This document shows positions 6,494-13,189 of a DNA stretch of 13,667 nucleotides, piece by piece (the stretch's first letter is position 1; each line of letters opens with the position of its first letter). The position numbers and the translations under genes were made by a program. The notes beneath the pieces are model-generated. The model was not told the origin of the DNA. It made no database searches and saw only the letters and a program-made list of their open reading frames with translations. The stretch spans positions 1 through 13,667 of the forward strand of contig CALUDF010000042.1 of assembly GCA_943914745.1 (NCBI GenBank), written 5' to 3'. This DNA is from an uncultured Bacteriovorax sp. Its GTDB lineage: Bacteria; Bdellovibrionota; Bacteriovoracia; Bacteriovoracales; Bacteriovoracaceae.

Positions 6494-6916
6494 TTATTTC
6501 TTTAGAAGATCGCGGATTTCTCCTAGAAGCTTAACTTCATCAGATGGTCCTGCAGGTGGAGGAGCTGGCTCTGCTTTTTTCAATTTATGTAGCTGGCTCA
6601 CTAAAAGAAAAACTGAAAACGACACAATCAAAAAGCTCACAACAGTGTTAGCAAAGACTCCGTATTTAACTAAGACAGCTCCAGCTGCGTTAGCATCTGC
6701 AAGAGTTGCATAAGGTGCTGGTGCCTTAGCCCCTTCCTTCACCACAAAAAATAGGTTTGAGAAATCAACATTTCCTAAAAGAGCTCCAATGGGAGGCATG
6801 ATGATGTCATCCACCAGTGACTTCACGATTGTCCCGAAAGCCGCTCCGATAATGACCCCTACCGCCAAATCAACAACATTTCCCTTAACCGCAAATTCTT
6901 TAAACTCTTTTAACAT
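6494..6916 (-). CDS. mscL: Large-conductance mechanosensitive channel MscL
   Basis: This inner-membrane homopentameric channel opens under membrane tension to release solutes during hypo-osmotic shock. Its 140 residues are typical. The N-terminal amphipathic helix MLKEFKEFAVKGNVVDLAVG leads into TM1 (about 14-42), which contains VGVIIGAAFG and VDDIIMPPIG. TM2 covers about 86-108 and the conserved C-terminal bundle is LLGEIRDLL (130-138). The periplasmic loop (50-80) is Ala-rich, and a Pro-rich linker (115-123) precedes the cytoplasmic helix. An AAGGA motif about seven bases upstream supports the start. It is convergent with the phytase-like gene with zero bases between stop codons and no terminator between them, so the two transcripts must overlap at their 3' ends. 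Confidence 0.96.
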   Translation of the reverse strand: MLKEFKEFAVKGNVVDLAVGVIIGAAFGTIVKSLVDDIIMPPIGALLGNVDFSNLFFVVKEGAKAPAPYATLADANAAGAVLVKYGVFANTVVSFLIVSFSVFLLVSQLHKLKKAEPAPPPAGPSDEVKLLGEIRDLLKK

Positions 6917-7067
6917 AATTTTATCCTTGGCCCTTAATTCGTTATTTATTTAGAGATTGCATCAAAAGCTATTGATGGGCAAGCACCTATTTCACTAGAC
7001 ATTTTTAGGTGTATGAGGGATTACCATGGGGTCCATTTTATTACCATTTTTAGCAATGAGGTTATAG

Positions 7068-7772
7068 ATGAAATGTCTCGCTTTCCTTCTTTCAACAATG
7101 CTTTTTTCGCAGGTCTTCGCTGCGGATTTTACCAATGAATCTGAAGCCGGAGTTGCCGTTGCCAACGGTAACACTAAATCGCAGACGTATAACTTAAAGC
7201 AAGAAAACTCGCTTAAATTTGACGCAAACGTCTTTAAATTTAAGGCCCGTTTCCTAAACACTTATAGCAACAATGATGAAAGTGCGCGTTATATCCTGGG
7301 AAGCCTTCGTTACGAGCGCGAACTCAATGAAAAATTCTCTCTATTCGTTGAAGAAGGTCTAGAAAGCGATAAATTCGCGGGCTTCGAACTTCGTCACAAC
7401 AATGACCTCGGTGCCAAATACAACATCACCAAAGTTGAAAATTTTTACTGGTTTGTTGAAGCCGGTTACCGCTACGTCAACGAGAAGCTCAATAACGGCT
7501 CTCATGTCTATAAAAATTCTTTAAGAGGATATACAGAGACAGAAAAAAAATGGACTGAAACTATTTCGACAAAATACTTCCTTGAGTACATTCCAAACCT
7601 TAAAGAAGGTAAAGATTACCAAATTAATACAGAGCTTTCTGTTTCTGCTGCCCTTTCAACTATGTTTTCAATTAAGACGGCATTCCTGCTAAGATATGAT
7701 CATCTACCGGCCCCAGGAACGACGACTAAAACAGAAACTCTTTTAACAACTGCTTTAGTAGCGAAGTTCTAA
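7068..7772 (+). CDS. DUF481 (YdiY-like) outer-membrane β-barrel protein
   Basis: This is a 234-residue protein with signal peptide MKCLAFLLSTMLFSQVFA (1-18) and a mature chain of amphipathic β-strands ending in Phe (LVAKF), the usual C-terminal signal for outer-membrane assembly. Features typical of DUF481 are the start GVAVANGNTKSQTYNLKQEN (28-47), the FVEEGLESDKFAGFELR block (72-90), and the final TKTETLLTTALVAKF. The family's function is not established; a 12-strand-like barrel or salt-response role is proposed for relatives. The start has GAGG six bases upstream. It is the first gene of a plus-strand operon, with the rhodanese starting 16 bases after its stop. It is divergent from mscL across 151 bases in which I could not name a convincing promoter. 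Confidence 0.85.
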   Translation: MKCLAFLLSTMLFSQVFAADFTNESEAGVAVANGNTKSQTYNLKQENSLKFDANVFKFKARFLNTYSNNDESARYILGSLRYERELNEKFSLFVEEGLESDKFAGFELRHNNDLGAKYNITKVENFYWFVEAGYRYVNEKLNNGSHVYKNSLRGYTETEKKWTETISTKYFLEYIPNLKEGKDYQINTELSVSAALSTMFSIKTAFLLRYDHLPAPGTTTKTETLLTTALVAKF

Positions 7773-7788
7773 CTTAATAGGATTATTC

Positions 7789-8109
7789 ATGATTAAAGAA
7801 ATCGACGTTCAAGAACTAAAAAATAAAATAGAAAACAAAGACAACTTCGTCTTCATCGACTGCCGTGAGCAAGAAGAATGGGATGAGGGCCACATTCCAG
7901 GAGCGACTCTCCTTCCTCTTTCAGCTTTCCAGGAAAAATACGAAGGTGTTTTAACCGATAAGAATGCCACGATCGTCATTCAATGCAGAAGTGGCAAAAG
8001 AAGCATGAATGCCTGCATGTTTCTTCTTTCTAAAGGCTACAGCAATCTCAACAATCTCGAAGGCGGAATCATCGCCTGGCACGAAGCCGGATTTCCGATT
8101 AAGGGATAA
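7789..8109 (+). CDS. Single-domain rhodanese (sulfurtransferase)
   Basis: The 106-residue cytoplasmic protein has one complete rhodanese domain of the GlpE/PspE size. It shows IDCREQEEWDEGHIPGA (23-39), the active-site loop CRSGKRS (66-72) with persulfide-forming Cys66, and the C-terminal LEGGIIAWHEAGFP (90-103). It would carry sulfane sulfur from a donor to an acceptor. It lies 11 bases before nadA and one gene before a cysteine desulfurase, so a role in passing sulfur from the desulfurase to Fe-S assembly for NadA is a reasonable inference. An AGGA motif seven bases upstream supports the start. Additional cysteines at 25 and 76 are not part of the known mechanism. Confidence 0.93.
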   Translation: MIKEIDVQELKNKIENKDNFVFIDCREQEEWDEGHIPGATLLPLSAFQEKYEGVLTDKNATIVIQCRSGKRSMNACMFLLSKGYSNLNNLEGGIIAWHEAGFPIKG

Positions 8110-8120
8110 GGATAAAAGAA

Positions 8121-9230
8121 ATGTTAGATTTATTTTCTGACGAAAAAGAAGACAGTTATAAACCAACCATCAGCGAGGCCGAACTCTCTGATGCCGACGT
8201 GTTGGTTGAGCTAAGAAAAATCAAAGAAGAGCTAAAAGATAAAGTGGTGGTCTTGGGCCACCATTATCAACAAGACGATGTCATCGAGTTTGCCGACATC
8301 ACCGGAGACTCGCTCCAGCTTGCCCGTGAAGCGGCTAAACTTGATAAAGAGTACATCATCTTCTGTGGCGTTCACTTCATGGCCGAAACAGCAGACATGC
8401 TGACGAGTCCAAACCAGAAAGTCATCCTTCCTGATTTAAAAGCGGGATGCTCGATGGCCGACATGGCAAGAAGATCCGAAATCGACCGCGCATGGACTTT
8501 CATCCAGAAGTCGACCAAAGAAAAAGTCGTTCCCGTCACCTACATCAACTGTGCAGCGACACTTAAAGCGTTCGTTGGTGATAACGGTGGAAGTATCTGT
8601 ACGTCATCAAACGCAGAAAAAATTATTTCATGGGCGCTTTCTCAAGGTGAGAAGCTGCTTTTTTTCCCCGACCAACACTTGGGACGCAATACCTGCTTTA
8701 AGATGGGAATTCCTCTCGAAGACATGGTGATTTACAACCCGAATATGCTCAATGGTGGATTAACCAGCGAGCAAATCGACAAGGCAAAAGTCATTCTTTG
8801 GTATGGCTTCTGCTCAGTTCACCAAGGATTCACTAAAGACCAAGTTCTGGCCATTAAGAAAAAAGAGCCAGACATGACAGTCATTGTTCACCCCGAATGC
8901 CCTTTTGATGTGGTTTCAGCAAGTGATGATAACGGGTCTACTTCGTACATCATCGACAAAATCGCCAAGGCCCCGGCCGGAAGTAAGTTTGCCGTGGGAA
9001 CGGAGATTAACCTGGTCAATCGCCTGGCCGCCCAGTTTCCTGATAAAAAAATTGTGTCACTCTCGCCTTATCAATGCCTTTGCACGACTATGTACCGCGT
9101 AAGACCCCGTTGGTTACTTGCCAGTTTCCGTGCGATCAAAGACAATAAGCCGATAAATATTATTAGTGTACCGGAAGATATCGCGCGCTCTTCAATGAAA
9201 GCGCTGGATAGAATGCTCGCTATTAAATAA
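8121..9230 (+). CDS. nadA: Quinolinate synthase NadA
   Basis: This cytoplasmic [4Fe-4S] enzyme condenses iminoaspartate with dihydroxyacetone phosphate to quinolinate in de novo NAD synthesis. Its 369 residues match the Bacillus-type NadA length of about 368. Visible signatures are LGHHYQQDDVIEFADITGDS (45-64), FCGVHFMAETADML (81-94), GCSMADM (109-115), YINCAA, CTSSNA (160-165), FFPDQHLG (181-188), GFCSVHQ (229-235), HPEC (257-260), GTE and CLCTTM (319-324). The probable cluster ligands are Cys110, Cys231 and one of Cys319/Cys321. AAGGA eight bases upstream sets the start. It lies between a rhodanese and a cysteine desulfurase, with 11-base gaps on both sides, so all three are probably co-transcribed. 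The usual partners nadB and nadC are not in the window. Confidence 0.97.
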   Translation: MLDLFSDEKEDSYKPTISEAELSDADVLVELRKIKEELKDKVVVLGHHYQQDDVIEFADITGDSLQLAREAAKLDKEYIIFCGVHFMAETADMLTSPNQKVILPDLKAGCSMADMARRSEIDRAWTFIQKSTKEKVVPVTYINCAATLKAFVGDNGGSICTSSNAEKIISWALSQGEKLLFFPDQHLGRNTCFKMGIPLEDMVIYNPNMLNGGLTSEQIDKAKVILWYGFCSVHQGFTKDQVLAIKKKEPDMTVIVHPECPFDVVSASDDNGSTSYIIDKIAKAPAGSKFAVGTEINLVNRLAAQFPDKKIVSLSPYQCLCTTMYRVRPRWLLASFRAIKDNKPINIISVPEDIARSSMKALDRMLAIK

Positions 9231-9241
9231 CAGAAGGCCAT

Positions 9242-10399
9242 ATGATTTACGCAGACTATAACGGCAGTGCTCCCATTTCTCCTCCAGTAAAAGAGTATCT
9301 TTTAAAGAGACTGGAAAAAGGACCATTCGCTAACCCAAATGCCATTCATCACTTGGGAGCTAAAACTCTCATGGGGATGGAGAATGCGAGGGCGGTTTGT
9401 GCTAAAGTTCTTGGCGCTGAATATGACCAGGTGATTTTCAATTCTGGGGCCACTGAAGGAATCTCGACTGTTTTCCACAGCGTTTTAGGCTGTGATAAAA
9501 ACGTCAAAAAGACCATCATCATCTCTGGCATTGAACACTCTGCCATCATCAATACAGCAAACTTCTACGCCCAGGAAAAAGGCTATAACGTAAGAGTTCT
9601 TCCCGTCACAAAAGATGGTGTGGTTGAGCTTGAAACTCTCAAAAAATGGATTGCTGAAGAAAAGACGAATATCGCCATGATCTCTATCATGGCCGCAAAC
9701 AATGAAACAGGTGTTATCCAGCCATACAAAGAGATTAACGATCTTTGCTTAACTAATAACATTCCTTTTCTTTGCGATACAACCCAGTTCATTGGGAAAA
9801 CTCACTTCAACTTTAAAGAGTCTAACTTCGACTACGCTGTCTGCTCTGGCCACAAACTTGGGGCTATGACCGGAACAGGTATCCTCTTGGTTAAAGACCC
9901 AACAAGCTTAAAGCCACTAATCATTGGTGGCGGCCAGGAAAAAGGCCACCGCGGCGGAACTCAAAACTATTTAGGGAATGAAACCCTTGCCGTCGCTCTG
10001 ACTGCCATCGACAGCGTTTTAAAAAACCTCAATGCCCTCTCGGAAAAAAGATTAGAGTTTGAAGCTAAGATGAAAAAAGCTTTCCCGAATGTTGTGATCA
10101 TCGGTGAAAACGCTCCTCGCCTGGCCTCGACAACTTATATCTCTTATCCTGGCATTCACGGCCAAGCGGTTCAGATCGAACTTGAGTCTCAGGACATCTT
10201 CGTGACAACGTCTTCTGCCTGCTCTGACAACATGCCAGTCACTTCAAAGGTGCTCAAGGCCATGGGAGTCGCTGATGACGTCGGCCGTGGCGTCGTTCGC
10301 ATCAGTCTTTGCCTGAACTCTCCTCTTGAGTACTACGACCAATTGGCCGAAGCCCTCACAAAAGCTTATACAAAACTCACAAAGGTTAAGAGCTTCTAA
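9242..10399 (+). CDS. Cysteine desulfurase, NifS/IscS type
   Basis: This PLP enzyme removes sulfur from L-cysteine as an enzyme-bound persulfide for Fe-S cluster assembly. It has 385 residues and belongs to class V aminotransferase group I. It shows YADYNGSAP (3-11) at the N-terminus, NSGATEG (67-73), EHSAI (98-102) with the PLP-stacking His99, AANNETGV (151-158), CSGHKLGA (201-208) with PLP-binding Lys205, GGGQEKGHRGGTQN (229-242), and the mobile-loop SSACSDN (324-330) with catalytic Cys327. The position beside nadA recalls the NifS-like desulfurase that matures NadA in Bacillus, so it may serve NadA specifically. AGAAGG just before the ATG fits the start. Its stop overlaps the next start in TAATG. 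I leave the symbol blank because nifS and iscS cannot be separated here. Confidence 0.94.
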   Translation: MIYADYNGSAPISPPVKEYLLKRLEKGPFANPNAIHHLGAKTLMGMENARAVCAKVLGAEYDQVIFNSGATEGISTVFHSVLGCDKNVKKTIIISGIEHSAIINTANFYAQEKGYNVRVLPVTKDGVVELETLKKWIAEEKTNIAMISIMAANNETGVIQPYKEINDLCLTNNIPFLCDTTQFIGKTHFNFKESNFDYAVCSGHKLGAMTGTGILLVKDPTSLKPLIIGGGQEKGHRGGTQNYLGNETLAVALTAIDSVLKNLNALSEKRLEFEAKMKKAFPNVVIIGENAPRLASTTYISYPGIHGQAVQIELESQDIFVTTSSACSDNMPVTSKVLKAMGVADDVGRGVVRISLCLNSPLEYYDQLAEALTKAYTKLTKVKSF

Positions 10400-11094
10400 T
10401 GACAAACACTAAATTCTACGCCCTGATTGTTATGGTTATGCTGGTGGCAGCTTCATGTTCGAGCTCACAGAAGAAAAAGAGTGTCTCCATTTCTTCTGCA
10501 AGCAACGGGATCGTCAAAAATCACGATATCTCTTTTCCTCTTTTTCTCACCGATAAAATTGAATCAAGAGAGAGTGTCGTCGCTAAAACGAACGACCAGG
10601 TCTTCATCGTTCATACTGGGCACCTTTTAAAGGCCAATGCCTCAAAGGCCCAAAATATGGCAGTTCTGGACTCTCTTACAGGAAAAGGCATTGATGTCGT
10701 CAATCTCTCAATAGAGGATTTCATCATCGCGGATCAGCAAGAAATCTCTTTTGAGAAATATCCTCAGAAATTCTTAAACAGTTCGGTTGTTGATTTAAAC
10801 GAAGACAACATCATCGCCAAATCCAATATCAGCCCTTATGTTATTCATAATGGAGTAGCCCTGATTGGTCTTTCTGATAAGAACATCGACAAGCTTCTCT
10901 CAATGGATAAATTCTTAGTAAGTGATTATGTCCTGGCCATTTTACGAGCAAGAAAAGCTGCGGCCAAAGACTATAAGCCGGAAGGATCAGACAAGCCTCT
11001 TTCTTCTTACGTCATTGTCCACACAATGGGACCAGACATTGATGAAGTTATGGAAAGACTTCCACCAAATTTCATGAACTCATTGGCAGACTAG
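10399..11094 (+). CDS. Lipoprotein resembling a degenerate metallophosphatase / 5'-nucleotidase domain
   Basis: The gene encodes 231 residues with a lipoprotein signal: a hydrophobic stretch 8-19 and the lipobox A-A-S-C with lipidated Cys20. The region 65-175 (QVFIVHTGHLLKA, a helix, then GIDVVNLSIEDFIIADQQE, and later VIHNGVALIGLSD) follows the order of blocks seen in UshA-type metallophosphatase lipoproteins, where the equivalents are VDAGD, GYDAVNLGEQD and VNGVKVGIIGL. The metal-binding Asp and His residues are not present, so activity is unlikely. This assignment is a pattern match by eye and is tentative. Its start overlaps the desulfurase stop by one base (TAATG), which implies translational coupling. 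The 3' end overlaps the convergent gene at 11080 by 15 bases. Confidence 0.72.
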   Translation: MTNTKFYALIVMVMLVAASCSSSQKKKSVSISSASNGIVKNHDISFPLFLTDKIESRESVVAKTNDQVFIVHTGHLLKANASKAQNMAVLDSLTGKGIDVVNLSIEDFIIADQQEISFEKYPQKFLNSSVVDLNEDNIIAKSNISPYVIHNGVALIGLSDKNIDKLLSMDKFLVSDYVLAILRARKAAAKDYKPEGSDKPLSSYVIVHTMGPDIDEVMERLPPNFMNSLAD

Positions 11095-11946
11095 AATTTT
11101 ATCGGCATTAAGCACAGGCTCCAGATCACTCTGACAAATCCCTGCCTCTTCTTCTGGAACGACTTTTATTCCACGCGGGCAAGCTGGCTCATTTTTTTCA
11201 CCGCAACGGTTCTGTCCACAGAATTTTGATCCACCTTGTGGGCATTGGAAATCCACGACTTCATACCATCCATAACGGCAGTCACCGCAACGGTTTTCCC
11301 CCACAGTTTCACAGTTTTTATTCACTTGTTGGCATCTGATGGCCGTGCCCCTGCTGAAGCGGTCTGAGATTTTTCCCAGGTAGCGGTTACTCCCATAATC
11401 AAAACTGTCGTCGTTTAAGCGCAGGAGTTTTAATCCGCTAATCATACTTTTTTCTGAAAGCGCCTTGTATTTTTCATGAACAAGTCCCGCTTCAATGTTT
11501 GGCATCGGGATTTCGATCTTCTTTTTTTCTTTCTGGTAGTCAAACTCCATGATGAGCTTAAATTTAATGAAACTAAGGGCAAAATTGGAAAGCCCATTTA
11601 TTTGAAAAAGTGTCTTTCCTCTCTCTCCCGTATCTGGACAAGTCTCCAGGTTTTTTAACTCCACTAGTTTTAAATTTCCTGCGATCTCTTTATAAGGAAC
11701 AGTGTAATACAAGCACTGGCGCTTTAAATTAATCCCACCTTCTTCAGGAAGAATGACTGAGGCTGCCAATTGCTCAAACCCAGGAGGTCTGGATATCACT
11801 TCCCCGGATTTTTTAATTCCCTCAAGCGAGCTGGCATAAATCCATTCTTCTGAAATTCTCAAATCCATTTCAGAAAGACTCATCTGCTCATCTTTTTTAA
11901 TACAAGAAAAAAGACAAATTAAAAGAAGGAGGCTGACCACTTTCAT
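11080..11946 (-). CDS. Lipoprotein with a Cys-rich C-terminal domain
   Basis: I choose the ATG at 11946 (288 residues) over the upstream in-frame ATG at 11967. It gives a lipoprotein signal MKVVSLLLLICLFSC with lipidated Cys15, has GAGGTG about five bases upstream, and overlaps the stop of the preceding gene as ATGA, a standard coupling arrangement. The middle (40-200) is a mixed domain with no recognised family. The tail (205-287) has ten cysteines, including two NRCG repeats (217-220 and 245-248) and CGDC (220-223), probably forming disulfides outside the inner membrane. It follows the FGE-like membrane protein in the same operon, so the two may act as a complex at the envelope. It overlaps the convergent lipoprotein gene by 15 bases at the 3' end. 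Confidence 0.8.
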   Translation of the reverse strand: MKVVSLLLLICLFSCIKKDEQMSLSEMDLRISEEWIYASSLEGIKKSGEVISRPPGFEQLAASVILPEEGGINLKRQCLYYTVPYKEIAGNLKLVELKNLETCPDTGERGKTLFQINGLSNFALSFIKFKLIMEFDYQKEKKKIEIPMPNIEAGLVHEKYKALSEKSMISGLKLLRLNDDSFDYGSNRYLGKISDRFSRGTAIRCQQVNKNCETVGENRCGDCRYGWYEVVDFQCPQGGSKFCGQNRCGEKNEPACPRGIKVVPEEEAGICQSDLEPVLNADKILVCQ

Positions 11947-13142
11947 TGCATCACCTCGCGCATGCAACGAAAACCGACTTGAAAATTATCAACGGCCACA
12001 AAGGGGTTGAGTCCTCTGAAAACAAAATTCCTAAGATCACTCCCTTCACCATCCCATCCGGCGCGAAAACCTAGCTTGTGCCATGAAGACTTGGAGTCAA
12101 AATAAAAAGAAGAAGCCTTAAGATTACTTTCTGGATCAATTGGATTCCTGAAAGCTTCAAAAACTCCACCCATTGAATCACGTAGCCCCGACCAGGTTGG
12201 CTCCGTTGAATTGAGCGTATAAGGTTTTTTATTCAGGCAATCTTTTGAATAGATGAGATTGCAATCTGCCTTATACTCACTCGCTTTTTTCGTCCAATAA
12301 TAAGGCGAGCGCAAGTTTCTCTTGGGGATTTTCTCTTCTAGATCCATTGGTAAAAAGGTTGCGGCATCAAAAATATGGGCCAGCATGACTTGTCTGCCTT
12401 TAAAAGAGCAGTAATTCTCCATCTGGTTAAAAGTCAAAGTGACGGCAGGAAGAAAAATGTCATCCCCACTTTTTTCCTTAATTCCTCGGGTGAAATCAGG
12501 ATTTCCAAATCGTACCCACTGATTGATGTCTCCGTTGGTCACTAAGTGCGTATCAAAATAAATATGGCGGTTAAAATTATCAAAACGATAATCTTCCGCG
12601 TCCTTTTCCTGAACCTGCTCGCCGTAAGCATAGGCCCTTTGCTCCAAATAAACTTCCTGACAGTGATCCTCTAAAAAAAGATCGAGTCTTCTCTTTGTCG
12701 CGATATCCTCAATGGTCATCGCGACACCGACTTCACGAAGTCCTCCATAAGAGCTGTTGGACTTAGTCATGTAACGATAAGGAAGCCCTTTCACCTCTTC
12801 CATATTGATCATTTTATAATTCAAATTTTTTGTAAAAAGAGCATGGCACTGAATAAGAACAGGATTACAGCGAAGAAGGGACTCATCAAATTTTTGAGTG
12901 ATCCCTAAATGCTTTAGACAGCTCGCCTTCATAAGGCTCCATTCTCTGGACTCTTCCCCCTCAATCCACATGCGTTGAATCTCTGAAGAGTTTTGGATCA
13001 GGCGAGTTAGGGCCGCTTTTTCTTGAACAAAATGATCAGGCTTTAAGTTTTGTGGGCTTTTCCTATAAAAAAAGAAGATTCCCGCCCCGATTAAGACGGC
13101 ACAAAGAGCTAGTTGCACAATGAATCTTTTGAATTTTTTCAT
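11943..13142 (-). CDS. Membrane-anchored protein with a divergent FGE-sulfatase (SUMF1-like) domain
   Basis: The gene encodes 399 residues. A basic start and one membrane segment (about 8-26) anchor the rest in the periplasm. Residues 60-190 hold several cysteines and no recognised domain. The C-terminal part (about 195-397) has the formylglycine-generating-enzyme fold signatures: VTNGDINQWV (201-210, usual VTNxQFxxF), LPAVTLTFNQMENYCSFKGR (231-250, usual PVxxVSWxDAxAYCxWxGxR), SGLRDSMGGVFEAF (318-331, usual NxxGLxDMxGNVWEW) and VGFRCM (389-394). The catalytic cysteine pair of true FGE, located before the final GFR motif, is absent, so a binding or structural role is more likely. There is no ribosome site, but a σ70-type promoter is so placed that the mRNA would start at the ATG. 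The stop overlaps the next gene as ATGA. Confidence 0.8.
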   Translation of the reverse strand: MKKFKRFIVQLALCAVLIGAGIFFFYRKSPQNLKPDHFVQEKAALTRLIQNSSEIQRMWIEGEESREWSLMKASCLKHLGITQKFDESLLRCNPVLIQCHALFTKNLNYKMINMEEVKGLPYRYMTKSNSSYGGLREVGVAMTIEDIATKRRLDLFLEDHCQEVYLEQRAYAYGEQVQEKDAEDYRFDNFNRHIYFDTHLVTNGDINQWVRFGNPDFTRGIKEKSGDDIFLPAVTLTFNQMENYCSFKGRQVMLAHIFDAATFLPMDLEEKIPKRNLRSPYYWTKKASEYKADCNLIYSKDCLNKKPYTLNSTEPTWSGLRDSMGGVFEAFRNPIDPESNLKASSFYFDSKSSWHKLGFRAGWDGEGSDLRNFVFRGLNPFVAVDNFQVGFRCMREVMQ

Positions 13143-13147
13143 AAGAG

Positions 13148-13176
13148 ATTACAATAATAACTAACAATGTTCTCAA
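13148..13176 (-). promoter_or_regulatory. σ70-type promoter for the FGE-like operon, predicted leaderless
   Basis: The minus strand has TTGAGA (13176-13171), a 17-base spacer, and TGTAAT (13153-13148); each box matches five of six consensus positions. Only five bases (CTCTT) separate the -10 box from the A of the ATG at 13142, so the transcript would start at or within a base or two of the start codon. The -35 box overlaps the AAGGA ribosome site of the divergent prkA gene. Confidence 0.65.
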
Positions 13177-13189
13177 AGGAAATACACTT

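Noticed and set aside
8076..8093. TGGCAC in the rhodanese gene as a second σ54 promoter
   Set aside because: No TTGC at the required distance; the same holds for the TGGCAC occurrences near 7411, 12077 and 12842.
11947..11967. Upstream ATG for the Cys-rich lipoprotein
   Set aside because: It adds a charged MHARGDA leader before the signal peptide, whereas the ATG at 11946 has a ribosome site and overlaps the previous stop codon.
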